Below the pieces are notes generated by a model that saw only the letters and a program-made list of their open reading frames with translations, was not told the DNA's origin and searched no databases. A DNA stretch of 64,000 nucleotides from Cephalopachus bancanus (taxonomy: Eukaryota; Chordata; Mammalia; Primates; Tarsiidae): positions 1-64,000 of the forward strand of contig JAPVLO010000400.1 in the NCBI GenBank assembly GCA_027257055.1, written 5' to 3'. How positions within the stretch are numbered: the stretch's first letter is position 1; every line of letters starts with the position of its first letter. Positions 47,472 to 58,319 of this stretch are shown here, one piece after another. The position numbers were made by a program, and so were the translations under genes.

Positions 47472-49944
47472 GTCTTTCAAATCATTTACTCATTTTTAAT
47501 TGTTTTTTTTTGGTTGAGATGTTTGAGTTTCTTTTATATTCTGGATATTAATCTCTTGTTGATGAATAGTTTGCAAATAGTTTCTCCCATTCTGTAGGTT
47601 GTCTCTTCACTGTTGATTATTTCCTTTGCTGTACAGAAGGTTTTTAAGCAATTTCACTTGTTCATTTTTGCTTTAGTTGTCTGTGCTTTGAGTTTTGTTC
47701 ATAAAATCATTTCCAGACTAATATCCTGAAGCTTTTCTTCTAGTAGTTTTATAACTTCAGGTCTTACATTTAGGTCTTTGATCCATTTGGAGTTGATTTT
47801 TATATAGGCTAAGTAGAGGTTAGTTTTTTTTTCTTCTGCATGTGAATAGTCAGTTTTCCCGGAACCTTGTATTAGAAAGACTGTCCTTTCTCCAGTGAAT
47901 ATTATTGGCACTTTGTAAAAAATCAGTTAGCTATAGATACATGGATTAATTTCTAGCTTCTCTATTCTGTTCCCTTGTTGTGTGTGTCTGTTTTAATGCA
48001 AGTACCAAGCTGTTTTGGTTACTTTCATTTTGTATTGTGTTTTGAAGTCTGGTAGTATGATACCTCTAGCTTTGTTCTCAGGATTGTTTTGGCTTATTCA
48101 GGGTCTTTTGTAGGTCCACACAAATTTTAGGATAATTTTCTATTTCTGTGAAGGATGTCATTAGTATTTTTATATTAATTGCATTGACTCTGTAGATCAT
48201 TTTGAGTAATATGTTCATTTTAACAATATTAATTCTTCTAATCCATGGACATGGAGTAACTTTCTAATTTGTATGTCTTCTTCAATCTCTTTCAACACTG
48301 TTTTGTAGCTTTCCTTCCAGATATCTTTTAAGTCCTTGGTTAAATGTATTCCAAAGTATTTTATTTTATTTGGAGTTATGGCAAATAGAATTGCTTTCTT
48401 GATTTCTTTTTCAGGTAGTTTCTTATTGTGTGTACAAATGATACTGACTTGTGTATGTTGACTTTGTATCCTATAACTTTACTTGATTTGTTTCTCATTT
48501 CTAATAGCTTTTTTTTTTGTAGAGTCTTTAGTTTTTAAAAAATATATAAGATCATGTCATCTGCAAACAGGGGCAATTTGACTTTCTCTTTTCCAGTTTG
48601 GGTGCCCTTTATTTATTTTTCTTGCCTAATTGCTCTGACTATAACTTCCAGTACTATATTGAATAAGAGTGTTATCAGTGAGTGTCCCTGTCATGTTCCA
48701 GTTCTTAAAAGAAAAGCTTTCAACTTTTTTCATTCAGTGTGATGTTAGCTGTAGATTTGTCATATATGGCCTTTGCTGTCTTTAGTTACTTTCCTTATAT
48801 ACCTAATTTATTGAGAGTTTTTATCATAAAGGGATATTGAATTTTATCAAGTGTTTTTCTGTATATTGAGATGATTATATGATTTTTCTCTTTAATTCTG
48901 TTGATGTCGTGTATCACCTTTATTGATTTGCATATGTGAGCCATCCTTGTATCCCTGGGATGAATCCTACTTTAACATGGTGTATGATGTTTTTGATAAG
49001 CTTTGGTTTTATTTTGCTACTATTATATTGAGAATTTTTGCATCTATGTTGGGGATATTGGTCTGCAGTTTTCTTTTTTTGTTATGTCTTTCTCTGGTTT
49101 TGGTATCAGAGTTAGGCTGGTCTCATAGAATGAGTTTGGAATAATCCCTTCTTTAATTTTTTGAAATAGTTTGAGAAGAATTGGTCTTAGTTATTTTTTA
49201 AAACATTCAGCAAAATTGAGCTATGAAGCCATCCAGTTCTGGACTTTTTGGGGACACTTTTCTTTACTAATTCAATATCATTATTGGTCTGTTCAGTCTT
49301 TCTGTTTCTTCTGGGTTCAAACTTGGTAGGTTGCATGTGTCCAGGAATTAGTTCATTTCCTCTAGGTTTTGAAATGTATTAGCATATAGTTGTTCATAAT
49401 AGTCTCTAATGATCCTTTGTATTTCTGTGGTACCAGTTGTGACATCTACTTTTTTATTTCTAATTTTAATTATTTGGGTCATTTATTTTTTCTTAGTCTA
49501 GGTAATGGCTTGTCAATTTTCTTTATCTTTTTAAAAAAACTTTTTTTTCTTTTTTTGTATTTTTATAGTCTCAACTTTGTGTATTTCTGGTATGCGCTGA
49601 TTTTTATTATTTCTTTATTCCCTACTAATTTTGTGTTTGCTTTGTCCTTACTCTTCCTTGAGATGCATCAGTATGTTGTTTGTTTGAAATTTTTCTAATT
49701 TTTGATGTAGACATGTATTGCTATAAACTAGACTCAATACTTCTTTTTCTGCATCTCATAGGTTTTGATAATTATATTTTCATTTGTTTCAATAAATGTT
49801 TAAGTTTCCTTTTTAATTGTTTCCTTTAGTTGTTCAGGAAAATGTTTAATTTTTATTTATTAATATAGTTTCAAATGTTCCTCTTGTTATTGATTTTTAC
49901 TTTTTTTCCATTATAGTCAGAAAAGATACATGAGATGATTTTTC

Positions 49945-50240
49945 TTAAGCCAGGGTCTTATTCTGTTGCCTAGGCTGGAGTACAGTGGCACAATCATAGT
50001 ATACTGCAGCCTCGACCTCCCAGGTTTAAGCAATCCTTCAGCCTCAGCCTCTTGAGAAGCTAGGACTACAGGTGTGAGGCACCACACCAGACTAATTTTT
50101 TTTTGGTTTGTTTTTTTTTGCAGAGATGAGGTCTTGCTATGTTGCCCAGGTTGGTCTTGAACTTCTGGGCTCAAGTGATCCTCCCGGCAAGGCCCCCTAG
50201 AGTGCTGGGCTTATAGACATGAGTCACTATGTCTGTTCTT
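49945..50240 (-). mobile_element. Old AluJ-like dimer
   Basis: Antisense dimeric Alu with ancestral features: CTGCAGCCTCGACCTCCCAGG, CAGAGATGAGGTCTTGCTATGTTGCCC and GGCTCAAGTGATCCTCC. It lacks all changes shared by the young Alus of this window and is much diverged, consistent with an early AluJ-type insertion predating the local Alu lineage. Confidence 0.9.
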
Positions 50241-51263
50241 GATTTCAATTTTTTTTTAAATGTTATGAGAATTGTTTGTGTCTTAATAATGGTTAATCCT
50301 GAGTGTTCCTTGAGTTGATGAAAAGAATGTGCATTCTGCAGATATGGAGTGAAATGTTCTGTCAATGTATGTTAGGTTCATTTGGTCTATGATGCAATAT
50401 AAATCTAATGTTTCTTTGTTAATTTTCTATCTCGATGATCTGTCTAATGCTAAGAGTGGGATATTGACATTCCCAACTGTTACTGTATTGGGGTCTCTCT
50501 TTCCCTTTAGACCTAATATTTGCTTTATATATTTGGATACTTCAGTGTTTAATGCATATATATTTACAATTGTTATGTGTTCTTGCTGATTTGATGCATT
50601 TATTATTATATAATGTCCTTTGCCTCTCTTTATAGCTTTTGACTTAAAGTCTATATTTATCTGATATAAGCATAACTACTTCTACTTGGTTTTGGTTTCC
50701 ATTTTCATGGACTATCTTTATCCAACCCTTCACTTTAAGTGTTTGTGTGTCTTTACAAGATGAAATGAGTTTCTTGTAGATAGAATAAAATTGGCCTTGC
50801 TTGTTTGTTTCAGTTTGGCCAATCTATATCTTTTAATTGAAGAATTTAATCCATTTACATTCAAAGTTATTATTGGTAGGTAAAGACATACTCCTGTGAT
50901 TTTAATGATTGTTTTCTGGTTGTTTTGTATATTCCTTGTTCCTTACTTCCTCTCATCATTTAGTTTTGTGGTTTGGTGGTTTTATGTAAGGACGAGTTTT
51001 GATTTCTTTTTCTTTCTCTTTTGTGACCACTGAATGAGTTTTAAGCATGACAATGATGTGTTCAATTTTACATTTTAGAAAGCTCACTTTTGGAGAATTG
51101 TATGAAAATCTGGCTGTAGTGGAGGAAGAGTTGATATGTAAATCCTTAGTAAGATATCACTGGAATAGTGGCAGTGGAGCCAGAGTTATGTGGAGGTATT
51201 GGAGAGACATGTAGGAGATGGAGACAGAATTGATAGTACTTAGTATATTATCAGAAGTGGAGT

Positions 51264-51550
51264 AGAGCCGGGCTCGGTGGCTCAGCCTGTAATCCCGCAC
51301 CTTTGGGAGGCTGAGGCGAGTGGATTGCCTGAGCCCGTGGGTTCGAGACCCGCCTGGGCGGCGAGACCTCATCACTACAATAAATCAAAAAATCAGCCAG
51401 GCGTGGTAGCACATGCCTGTAATTCTGGCTACTCAGAAGGCTGAGGCGGAAGGATCGCCGGAGCCCAGCAGGCAAGGCTGTGGTGGCCGGGAGCGGCCAT
51501 TGCACACCAATCTGGGCGACCGAGTGAGACTCCAACTCAAAAAACAAAAA
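51264..51550 (+). mobile_element. Alu SINE (5-bp-deletion type)
   Basis: Sense Alu, AGCCGGGCTCGG to ACTCCAACTCAAAAAACAAAA, with a duplication AAGTGGAGT on each side (51255-51263 and 51551-51559). Carries GGGCGGCGAGACC, the deleted form. Confidence 0.95.
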
Positions 51551-51776
51551 AAGTGGAGTGGTCATGAGAACATGAAACACTTGAACCATTCAGCTTAATC
51601 TCTATCCTGTATGTATGTGTGTAACTGGGGTAGGACCCAGGAGGAATGTTCTCAGCAATCAGAAATCTATTTGCTCAGGAGTAAACATTGCTACTTTCAT
51701 TGATTTGCCAGTAACTGTAGTCTATTCTAGTCTCTTAGGTAATGTAGTCCTGAATGGAGCACGAGCTGTTTAAACT

Positions 51777-51778
<2 letters not shown>

Positions 51779-51814
<36 letters not shown>
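51779..51814. repeat. (AC)n microsatellite
   Basis: About 18 AC dinucleotides, uninterrupted. Confidence 0.97.
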
Positions 51815-51816
<2 letters not shown>

Positions 51817-52279
51817 TATCATACTTATTAGACAATGAAGAATAAGAGTAGAAGTTAGAGCTTGTGCCAGATGTCCTTTACCTGCTCCTCCAGATCCACT
51901 CACTGCCCCTCTCCACCCTGCTGTCTGCCCTAGGAAGCTAACCTGCAAGCTCTGTGACAAGAGATCCCAAGTCTGATGGCTGTTAGTGGGTTTGGACAGC
52001 TAGAAACCCTTAAAGGAGACCTAAGTGAGGAATGAGTGATGTCAGGGCATCTGTTCACCTTGGTTTCTACTGAGAACCAAAGGCCTCAGTACCTGTCAGG
52101 GTAGCTATTCTATGTAGCTCTCTCTACTTTGGGGTTCTGGACACCTCTATCCCTCTCACCCCTTCAGGCCAGGCAGTGGTGAGAGCTCTGCTACTGTTAG
52201 CCCAGCTTCCTCCACCATCTTATGTTCATGTGTCCCCGTTCATACCTTTGTGAGCATACAACATTTGTGTCTGCCTCCT

Positions 52280-52512
52280 TGTTTCCAAGTCTCCAACCTT
52301 ACTGCTGTGGATGACTCGCAGAGAAGTGGATGTTCCTGCTGTGGAGTTGTACTCATGCCTGGTCCAGGACATAAAGAAGCTAAAAGAATAGATCCCGTGG
52401 GAGCTGGAGGGGCTGTGGGCCCAGCTCCTGCCCAATACTAACAAGATGAGTCAGCAGACACATGAGGATGTGCATGAGCTGCAACAGGCTCTGAAGACTG
52501 AACTTCATCAGT
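52280..52512 (+). pseudogene. Apolipoprotein A-IV-like pseudogene fragment
   Basis: One frame (about 52331-52512) reads VPAVELYSCLVQDIKKLKE, a TAG stop at 52388, then IPWELEGLWAQLLPNTNK, MSQQTHEDVHELQQALK. This parallels the amphipathic-helix repeats of exchangeable apolipoproteins, best the N-terminal third of apoA-IV as I recall it (KLKEEI.KELE.L.A.LLP..N..SQ.......ELQQ.L). A weaker match continues upstream in another frame (SNLTAVDDSQR, from about 52290). ApoA-IV is a secreted lipid-binding plasma protein; this copy cannot encode it, having an in-frame stop, a frameshift and no further repeats. No intron, A-tail or flanking duplication is evident, so the copying mechanism is open. Confidence 0.6.
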
Positions 52513-52599
52513 CTTCAGAGATAAAATATGTGGCTAATGCCTCATGCCAATGTTTTTCTTGTGTCCAAGCCTAACTAGAAACATACTGGGAAGTGAATT

Positions 52600-53724
52600 C
52601 CAAAAAATATAGTTCAGATAAGACAGACTGACACATAAACAACCATAGGAATGCCACTACTATTCTAAGTTTCCTCCAAATATTTGTAAGACACCAAACT
52701 AAAATGATGAATTATCATCAAGAAAATGTTTGGTTTTAACAAACCCTTAGAACTGTGAAGAGAGTGATTGGAAGATACCAACTCTGATGAGAAAGCTCAT
52801 GGGATAACAATTTCTCAAGGTACAGAGTCGAATCTGGACTTCACCTTATGAGAGCAAAAATGGGGGGAAAATTCAATATATAGTTGAAAATTATTGGTTA
52901 CTTGAGGAAATTATGAGAAAATTTAACATATCTATGAACATATCAGGGGAGAAAGTTGCCCATGAATAATGTACACGCTGCACATCATGTCTGAATGTAT
53001 CCTATTTGTATGGATTTGGAAACTCAGGCATGTAATGAACATATACACTGAGCTTGGGCCATTGAAATCCTCAGAGTGCCACCCAAATAAAATGAAAGAT
53101 TTTCACAATTCAGGGCTCATGGTCCTCCCATGTGGAAAATAATTCCTACTAAAGATGGGTACAGCCAAAAAAATTTGCTAGCCAAAAGAGAAAAATCATT
53201 CACCATGAAGGAGAGTCAGCATACATAACCAACAGGTGCTAGAACACTGAGAGTTTGAAATTACAAGATAATCTGAAAAAAATACAAGAAGCATATTTAT
53301 AATGACTAAGTAATTTTTAAAAGATTAGAAATAATAATAGGTACTGTGGAAAAGACAGAGTGGAGAAAGAATGAAATAAAATTTCCAAAAATAAAAAAAA
53401 TCACTGAAAACAAAAGCTCGGTGTGAATTAGACAGTATATTAGAAACATCTGAAAAACTGAAAGATAAATATGTGGAAATAATCTTGAATGCAGTATACC
53501 AAAATAAGTAGATAGAAATATAAATGAGGAAATAAAAGATGTGGAAGACTAAAAAGAGGTTCCCGGAATTTTAGGAATACATAGAGGGAATAGTGGCAAG
53601 GCTAATAAAGAGCCAATGGCTAAGAATTTTCTAGAAAGCAACAGCATGCAGCCTCAATTTGAAGAAGCATACTTAATTCCCAAGTATAACAAAACCAAAT
53701 CCATGCTAAACATATCATGGTGAA
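52600..53724 (+). mobile_element. HAL1/old L1 ORF1-type element, part 1
   Basis: Old LINE relic with ORF1-like text: ATTAGACAGTATATTAGAAAC, ATAAATGAGGAAATAAAAGATG, GCCAATGGCTAAGAATTTTC, TTGAAGAAGCATACTTAATTCC, CATATCATGGTGAA. The lack of ORF2 text before or after makes a half-L1 (HAL1) likely. It is split by a solo LTR at 53725 and resumes at 54594. The left boundary is uncertain. Confidence 0.75.
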
Positions 53725-54593
53725 TGAAAGGACAAAAAGTCAAAATGGAGTTGCCTCAGCCATTGTGGGCAAGGGGCTTGGTGTTGGCTTATATTTTTGT
53801 CTTGTTATAGCTACCAATTAGTGGTATACTATAGTGATAAATGTTTTATTTTTGTGATAGGCTTTGCTAACTCTCTTGCTCTAAAGTAAGTTTAATTAAC
53901 TCCACTGTTTAGAGCCACTGATAAGTAAAACGACAACCTAACCCCAGCAACAGGCATCAGGATTTTATAATTAACATCCTTGCTCCAAGGATGAGTCTCT
54001 AGCTTGCATGACAAACCCCTGGTCACCAAGATAAAATAAATGGACTATTAGGATGGCTTCAGCCCTCCTTCAATTTTCTCAAGAATGTTTTTGTACCCCA
54101 GCCTTCCGGTTATCTTACCCATGAACAACACACTTCCAGCTATGTGTTTTTTGGTTCCCTAAATCCAAGGATGTTTGAAAATAAATGTTTGTGTCTTGAA
54201 ACTTGGTTTTACAGACCTTGGGTTAATCTCCCTGTCTATGTAATCAATTCTCTAAAATTATGGCTGCAGCCATCCTGAATAGCTAATTGCCGTGGCAATG
54301 ACAACCCCCCTCCCACTGTTACATTTCACAGGAATGACTTTTGTAAATCAATTCCCATCCCAGCTCCCTGGGCTAAAACAAAAACAAAAAAAAAACCCCA
54401 CTCACAACTTTATAAAAACACCCAGCCTCAAACATTTGCTGCCAAACGTTCCTTAGCATCTAGCCCTCTCCAATCTTATAGAGGCGGATCCACCTTTTAT
54501 CTGACCTACCTTCTAAATAAACTTTTTCTTTTTAACCTACTCTTTGTGCAACCCTTTCCATCTTTCCCATGATAGTGACACATCAGCCTAACA
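53725..54593 (+). mobile_element. Solo LTR with 5-bp target duplication
   Basis: An 869-bp LTR-like element from TGAAAGGACAAAAAGTC to CATCAGCCTAACA, flanked by GTGAA (53720-53724 and 54594-54598), and precisely interrupting a HAL1-like element. A TATA-like TTTATAAAAAC at about 54407 and an AATAAA at about 54515 sit in LTR order. TG...CA ends and a 4-5 bp duplication fit an ERV1- or ERVL-class provirus reduced to a solo LTR. A related partial copy lies at 58430-58651. Confidence 0.82.
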
Positions 54594-54960
54594 GTGAAAC
54601 TTCAGAATATTAATGACAAAAAGGAAATATTAAATTCAACAAGAAGACACACAAGTTGCCAACAAAATAATATTAATCATGCAGAGAACATACTTGTTAT
54701 TAACAATATATCCAGAAGATAAATGTCAAAGTGCTGAAATGAAGTTGCCATCAACCTAGAAGTTAAATTACTCAGATAAATTACTACTTTAGAGTGAAGT
54801 GAAATAAGGGCATTTTGTACCTAAGCAGCTGTTATATAACAGAATTTCCACCTGTATTTAAAGTATATGTTTCTAAAAATTAGTACTTTTCCATAATGCA
54901 CATTATGTATGTTATACTGCTGAATAAATTCTCTGAAAAAAATAAAAGCTGAGATGAAAA
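54594..54960 (+). mobile_element. HAL1/old L1 ORF1-type element, part 2
   Basis: Continues the ORF1-like text across the LTR: GTGAAACTTCAGAATATTAATGAC, AAATATTAAATTCAACAAGAAG, GTGAAATAAGGGCATTTTG. Fades after about 54960. Confidence 0.72.
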
Positions 54961-55084
54961 AACACCAGCTTTCTCAAGTTTACCAAACAAGTTGAGGGCA
55001 AAAAATCTTGGACTATTTCTTTCTGAACCACAAGATGTAAAAAGGTCAGAAATGTTTTTCCTCTCTTATCAAAGATATACAATT

Positions 55085-55260
55085 TATATTAGTTAGCTTT
55101 TGTTAGGTTATGTTGCAGTAACAACCAAGTCCAAAATCCCAGGGGCTACAACAACAAAGGATTATTTCTTGCTCACAATACATGTCTGCTGGTTGGTTTT
55201 GTTCTACATATCTTCTTTGTTCTGGTTTACAGGCTGAAAGATTTATCCCTACCTAGGACA
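55085..55260. repeat. Possible ancient repeat, unassigned
   Basis: TTAGTTAGCTTTTGTTAGGTTATG, CAACCAAGTCCAAAATCCCAG and CTCACAATACATGTCTGC recall a frequent ancient mammalian repeat, but I cannot name it or place its ends. Confidence 0.4.
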
Positions 55261-55915
55261 TGCCTTTTTTTTTTTTAAGAGAAAGAAAAAAAATCCATGG
55301 ATGAGTCATGCAATAGCTTTTAAAACTTCTCTTGAGTCATGATGTAAGTCATCTGCTCACATTCCATTAACCAAGACAAGTACTTGGTCAAGCTTGATGT
55401 CAATAGTGGAAAGAAATATATTCCACTGGAAAGTACAGGAAGTCATATGGCAATAGGCCTGGATGTAAAATTTTATTACAGAGAGGATATAAGTAATTTT
55501 GAAAAAATACTAGTCTACCATACATCCCAAATATATTTTCTCATTTATATTTTTACAAATGCATATTGAATATAATTATTCTATCATGCATAAAAAAAGC
55601 AGTCATGCTGTAAAATCTTTCTGATATTAACCCTCTGAACTTTGGAGTTTTTCTCCATCAGTACTTCTCAGAATCTGATCCAGAAACTATAAGAAGATTG
55701 TGCCAGAAAGTAAATAGACACTGCTTCCTTCACTGTGAGTCTTACCACAAAAAAATAAAATGACAGCAGGAAGGAACAGTGCACCTCCTTATGTAGTTAG
55801 ATTACATTTTTGGCCCAAGTGCCTCCTCTTGTCACGGACAGGTACCAAATAGTTTGTGGACTGTCAGTGATTGACAAACCATGCTTTGAGTGACACTATT
55901 CTGCAGCATGGTGGT

Positions 55916-55973
55916 TTCCTTCATAAGATTATTCAATTACAGAATTCCTTCATAAGATTATTCAATTACAGAA
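55916..55973. repeat. Perfect 29-bp tandem duplication
   Basis: Two identical 29-bp units, 55916-55944 and 55945-55973, starting TTCCTTCATAAG and ending AATTACAGAA. No third unit. The identity suggests a recent slippage or end-joining event. Confidence 0.97.
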
Positions 55974-56139
55974 AGGTATCTTAGACTCCATGTAGTACAA
56001 ATCCCTGGTCTCACAGTAGAGGATCCTGAGAACCAAGAATTTGAGTAAATTGCCCAGAGTCAAGTAGAGGTTGCAATGTAATATGAAGCAGAGGCTAAGT
56101 GTCCTGACTTTTTCTCTTCACAAGCATTCCCTGACATTC

Positions 56140-56278
56140 CTGAAGGAGGATGAACTTCCTCTGAGGTTCCTGCTAAGTAGTATTCAGGCTCCATCTGGTA
56201 TAGAGATGCAGGGGCCAGGTTGCCTCTTAATGGGGGTAAGGAATGGAGGATGAGCATGGGCTTTCATAACAGGCAGAT
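56140..56278 (+). repeat. Inverted duplication, arm 1 (likely donor)
   Basis: Reverse complement of 56817-56964 over its whole length, from CTGAAGGAGGATGAAC to TTTCATAACAGGCAGA. The arms differ only by a few substitutions, a 1-bp change in length near the CCCCATT block and 6 extra bases in arm 2. This arm lies in otherwise unique sequence. Confidence 0.95.
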
Positions 56279-56299
56279 CTAGGTCATGTTTCTGCTCTT

Positions 56300-56583
56300 T
56301 TTTTTTTTTTGAGTTGGAGTCTCACTCGGTCGCCCAGACTGGAGTGCAGTGGCCGCTCCCGGCCACCGCAGCCTCAACCTGCTGGGCTCCAGCGATCCTT
56401 CCGCCTCAGCCTTCCTAGTAGCCGGAATTACAGGCATGCGCAACCACGCCCGGCTGATTTTTTTATTTATTGTAGAGATGAGGTCTCGCTGCCCAGGCGG
56501 GTCTCGAACCCGCGGGCTCAGGCAATCCACTCACCTCAGCCTCCCAAAGGCGCAGGATTACAGGCTGAGCCACCGAGCCCGGC
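56300..56583 (-). mobile_element. Alu SINE (5-bp-deletion type)
   Basis: Antisense near-consensus Alu with a 14-bp duplication, ATGTTTCTGCTCTT at 56286-56299 and ATGTTCCTGCTCTT at 56584-56597 (one mismatch). Carries the deleted form (CTCGCTGCCCAGG). It lies in the spacer between the two arms of the inverted duplication. Confidence 0.97.
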
Positions 56584-56731
56584 ATGTTCCTGCTCTTATC
56601 TCTTGCTTGCAGAATGTCTTTAGGAACATTACTTAAGGTTCAAAGCCTGTGTCTTACTTTGTAAATGTTCTACCTTGAAGGTTGCTGTGAGGATAAGAAA
56701 TACTAAACTGAAGACTCTGGTACTCCCTCTT

Positions 56732-57348
56732 GTGCTAGGCAGGAGAATCTCCCCCACCCCCAAGTTGTCTATATCTTAATCCCCAGAACCTATGAATGTG
56801 TTATATTATATGGTGATGTCTGCTTGTTATGAAAGCCCATGCTCATCCTCCATTCCTTACCCCCATTCAGGAGGCAACCTGGCCCCTTCTACTGCATCTC
56901 TATACCAGATGGAGCCTGAATACTACTTAGCAGGAACCTCAGAGGAAGTTCATCCTCTTTCAGACTTAAGTAATGTTGCCAATCAGTTGATTTGAGATGG
57001 AGAGATTAACCTGGATTATCTGGGTGGACCCACTGTAATAACAAAGAAAGAATCTGAGAAATGGCAGCATGAGAATGACTCAGCTTGACATTGCTGACTC
57101 TGAATATAGAGGAATGAGGTCATGAGCCAAGAAATACAGGAAGCTTCTAGAAGCTGAAAAAGGCAAGAAAACAAATTCTCCTGTAGTCTCTAGAAGATAG
57201 AGCACATCCCTGCTGACACCTTAACTTTAACCTAGTGAGATCCATTCCAATTTCAGACCTCCAGAACTGTGTGCTAGTAAAACCGTGTTTTTTTAAAACC
57301 ACTGATTTGTGGCAATTTATTGCAGCAGCGATTGGAAATAAATACACC
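56732..57348 (+). mobile_element. MLT1-type MaLR LTR with inverted insert
   Basis: Sense MaLR LTR: TTAATCCCCAGAACCTATGAATGTGTTA near the start, then, after an unrelated 148-bp insert, GGATTATCTGGGTGGACCC, GGCAGCATGAGAATGACTCAGC, CTTCTAGAAGCTGAAAAAGG, CCCTGCTGACACCTTAAC, CTCCAGAACTGTG and GATTGGAAATAAATAC. The insert (56817-56964) replaces or splits the GCAAAGGGACTTTGCAG-type region and is an inverted copy of 56140-56278. Confidence 0.88.
56817..56964 (-). repeat. Inverted duplication, arm 2 (inserted copy)
   Basis: 148 bp interrupting an MLT1-type LTR and matching the reverse complement of 56140-56278. It has no A-tail, no LTR ends and no obvious target duplication, so it is not a normal retroelement insertion. 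At each junction a few bases (TCTGC at the left, CTTTCAG/CTTCAG at the right) are shared by both sites. Confidence 0.95.
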
Positions 57349-57479
57349 TGTCTTTTGAACATTGTTACTGAAAGTACAGAGCCCAAAATGGAGTTTCTCT
57401 GGTCATCTCGGCCACATACACAATAATAACCCTTTCCCAGAACCCTGGGCAAGTCACAAGACATTAAGATTAACATCTC

Positions 57480-57718
57480 TCTCCACCTTCATGGGTAGGT
57501 TTAATGCCTTAATAAAAGGCTTTCAGGAGTGGATTCTTTCTCTGAGCCCAGTATACTGCCATGTGATAATGAACCAAAAAGTCCCTCACCAGATGCGAGC
57601 ACCTTGATATTGTACTCTCCAGCTTCCAGAACTGTGAGCCAACAAGTTTCTGTTCACTATAAATTACCCAGTCTGTGATATTCTGTTGTAACAACACAAA
57701 ACAGACCAAGATAGTCTT
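57480..57718 (+). mobile_element. MaLR (MST/MLT1-type) LTR 3' part
   Basis: CTCACCAGATGCGAGCACCTTG, CTTCCAGAACTGTGAGCCAAC, TATAAATTACCCAGTCTGTG and ATTCTGTTGTAACAACACAAAACAG are in the order of MST/MLT1 LTR ends. It follows the previous MLT1 LTR closely. Confidence 0.8.
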
Positions 57719-57774
57719 AAAAAGTCAACTTGTTTTCTGATATAAAAATTTACTTTGAAATAATTTCTTAATTT

Positions 57775-57862
57775 ACCTGTACAATGACCATTTGTGTACC
57801 TAACCCTGAATTGTACCCCACATCTTTAAAATAAAAAAATACTTTAAAAAAAAATAAAGATT
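57775..57862 (+). mobile_element. Extremely short L1 3' stub
   Basis: About 80 bp of L1 3'UTR end (GTACCTAACCCTGAATTGTACCCCACA, then TTTAAAATAAAAAAATAC) with A-rich tail, followed at once by an Alu. It is a strongly 5'-truncated L1 insertion. Confidence 0.82.
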
Positions 57863-58174
57863 GCCGGGCTCGATGGCTCAACCTGTAATCCTGCGCCTTG
57901 GGAGGTTGAGGTGAGTGGATTGCCTGAGCCCGCGGGTTCGAGACCCGCCTAGGCAGCGAGACCTCATCTCTATAATAAATCAAAAAATCAGCCAGGCGTG
58001 GTAGCGCATGCCTGTAATTCCGGCTACTGGGAAGGCTGAGGCGGAAGGATCGCCGGAGCCCAGCAGGTCGAGGCTGCGGTGGCTGGGAGCGGCCACTGCA
58101 CTCCAGTCTGGGCGACAGAGTGAGACTCCAACTCAAAAAACAAAACAAAACAAAAACAAAACACCACCAACAAA
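57863..58174 (+). mobile_element. Alu SINE (5-bp-deletion type)
   Basis: Sense Alu inserted right behind an L1 A-tail, GCCGGGCTCGATGGC to ACTCCAACTC with an A-rich tail patterned CAAAACAAAACAAAAAC. A short AAAGATT repeats on both sides (57856-57862 and 58176-58182). Carries GGCAGCGAGACC. Confidence 0.95.
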
Positions 58175-58242
58175 AAAAGATTAATTTAAATGTATCTACA
58201 AAAAAAAATTAACATCTCCCAAGAATTTTTCTGTGTGAGCGG

Positions 58243-58319
58243 GTCAGTCACGGGTGGGTAATCACATAGATGATAAGTCCAGCCCTTATCATCTATGTGA
58301 TTACCCACCCGTGACTGAC
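58243..58319. repeat. Perfect 35-bp inverted repeat (hairpin)
   Basis: Left arm 58243-58277 (GTCAGTCACGGGTGGG...GATAAG) and right arm 58285-58319 are exact reverse complements, separated by 7 bases (TCCAGCC). A third related stretch, GGGTGACTGACCCACCC, lies at 58357-58373. Such a perfect long-stem hairpin is uncommon and probably recent. Confidence 0.97.

Larger units (their letters stand above)
46257..51130 (-). mobile_element. Old antisense L1 (~4.3 kb without Alus)
   Basis: Antisense L1 of an older family: 3'UTR text at 46265-46620 (GATACATACAATAGTAATGATC, ATCATTTCTCTGTGTTGGG), the ORF2 C-terminus from about 46700, RT text near 48550-49200 (ATCATGTCATCTGCAAACAGG is the antisense of the FADDM region), and endonuclease text to about 50880, with intergenic sequence to about 51050-51130. 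The reading frame is heavily decayed. Alus sit at 47179-47471 and 49945-50240. Confidence 0.88.
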
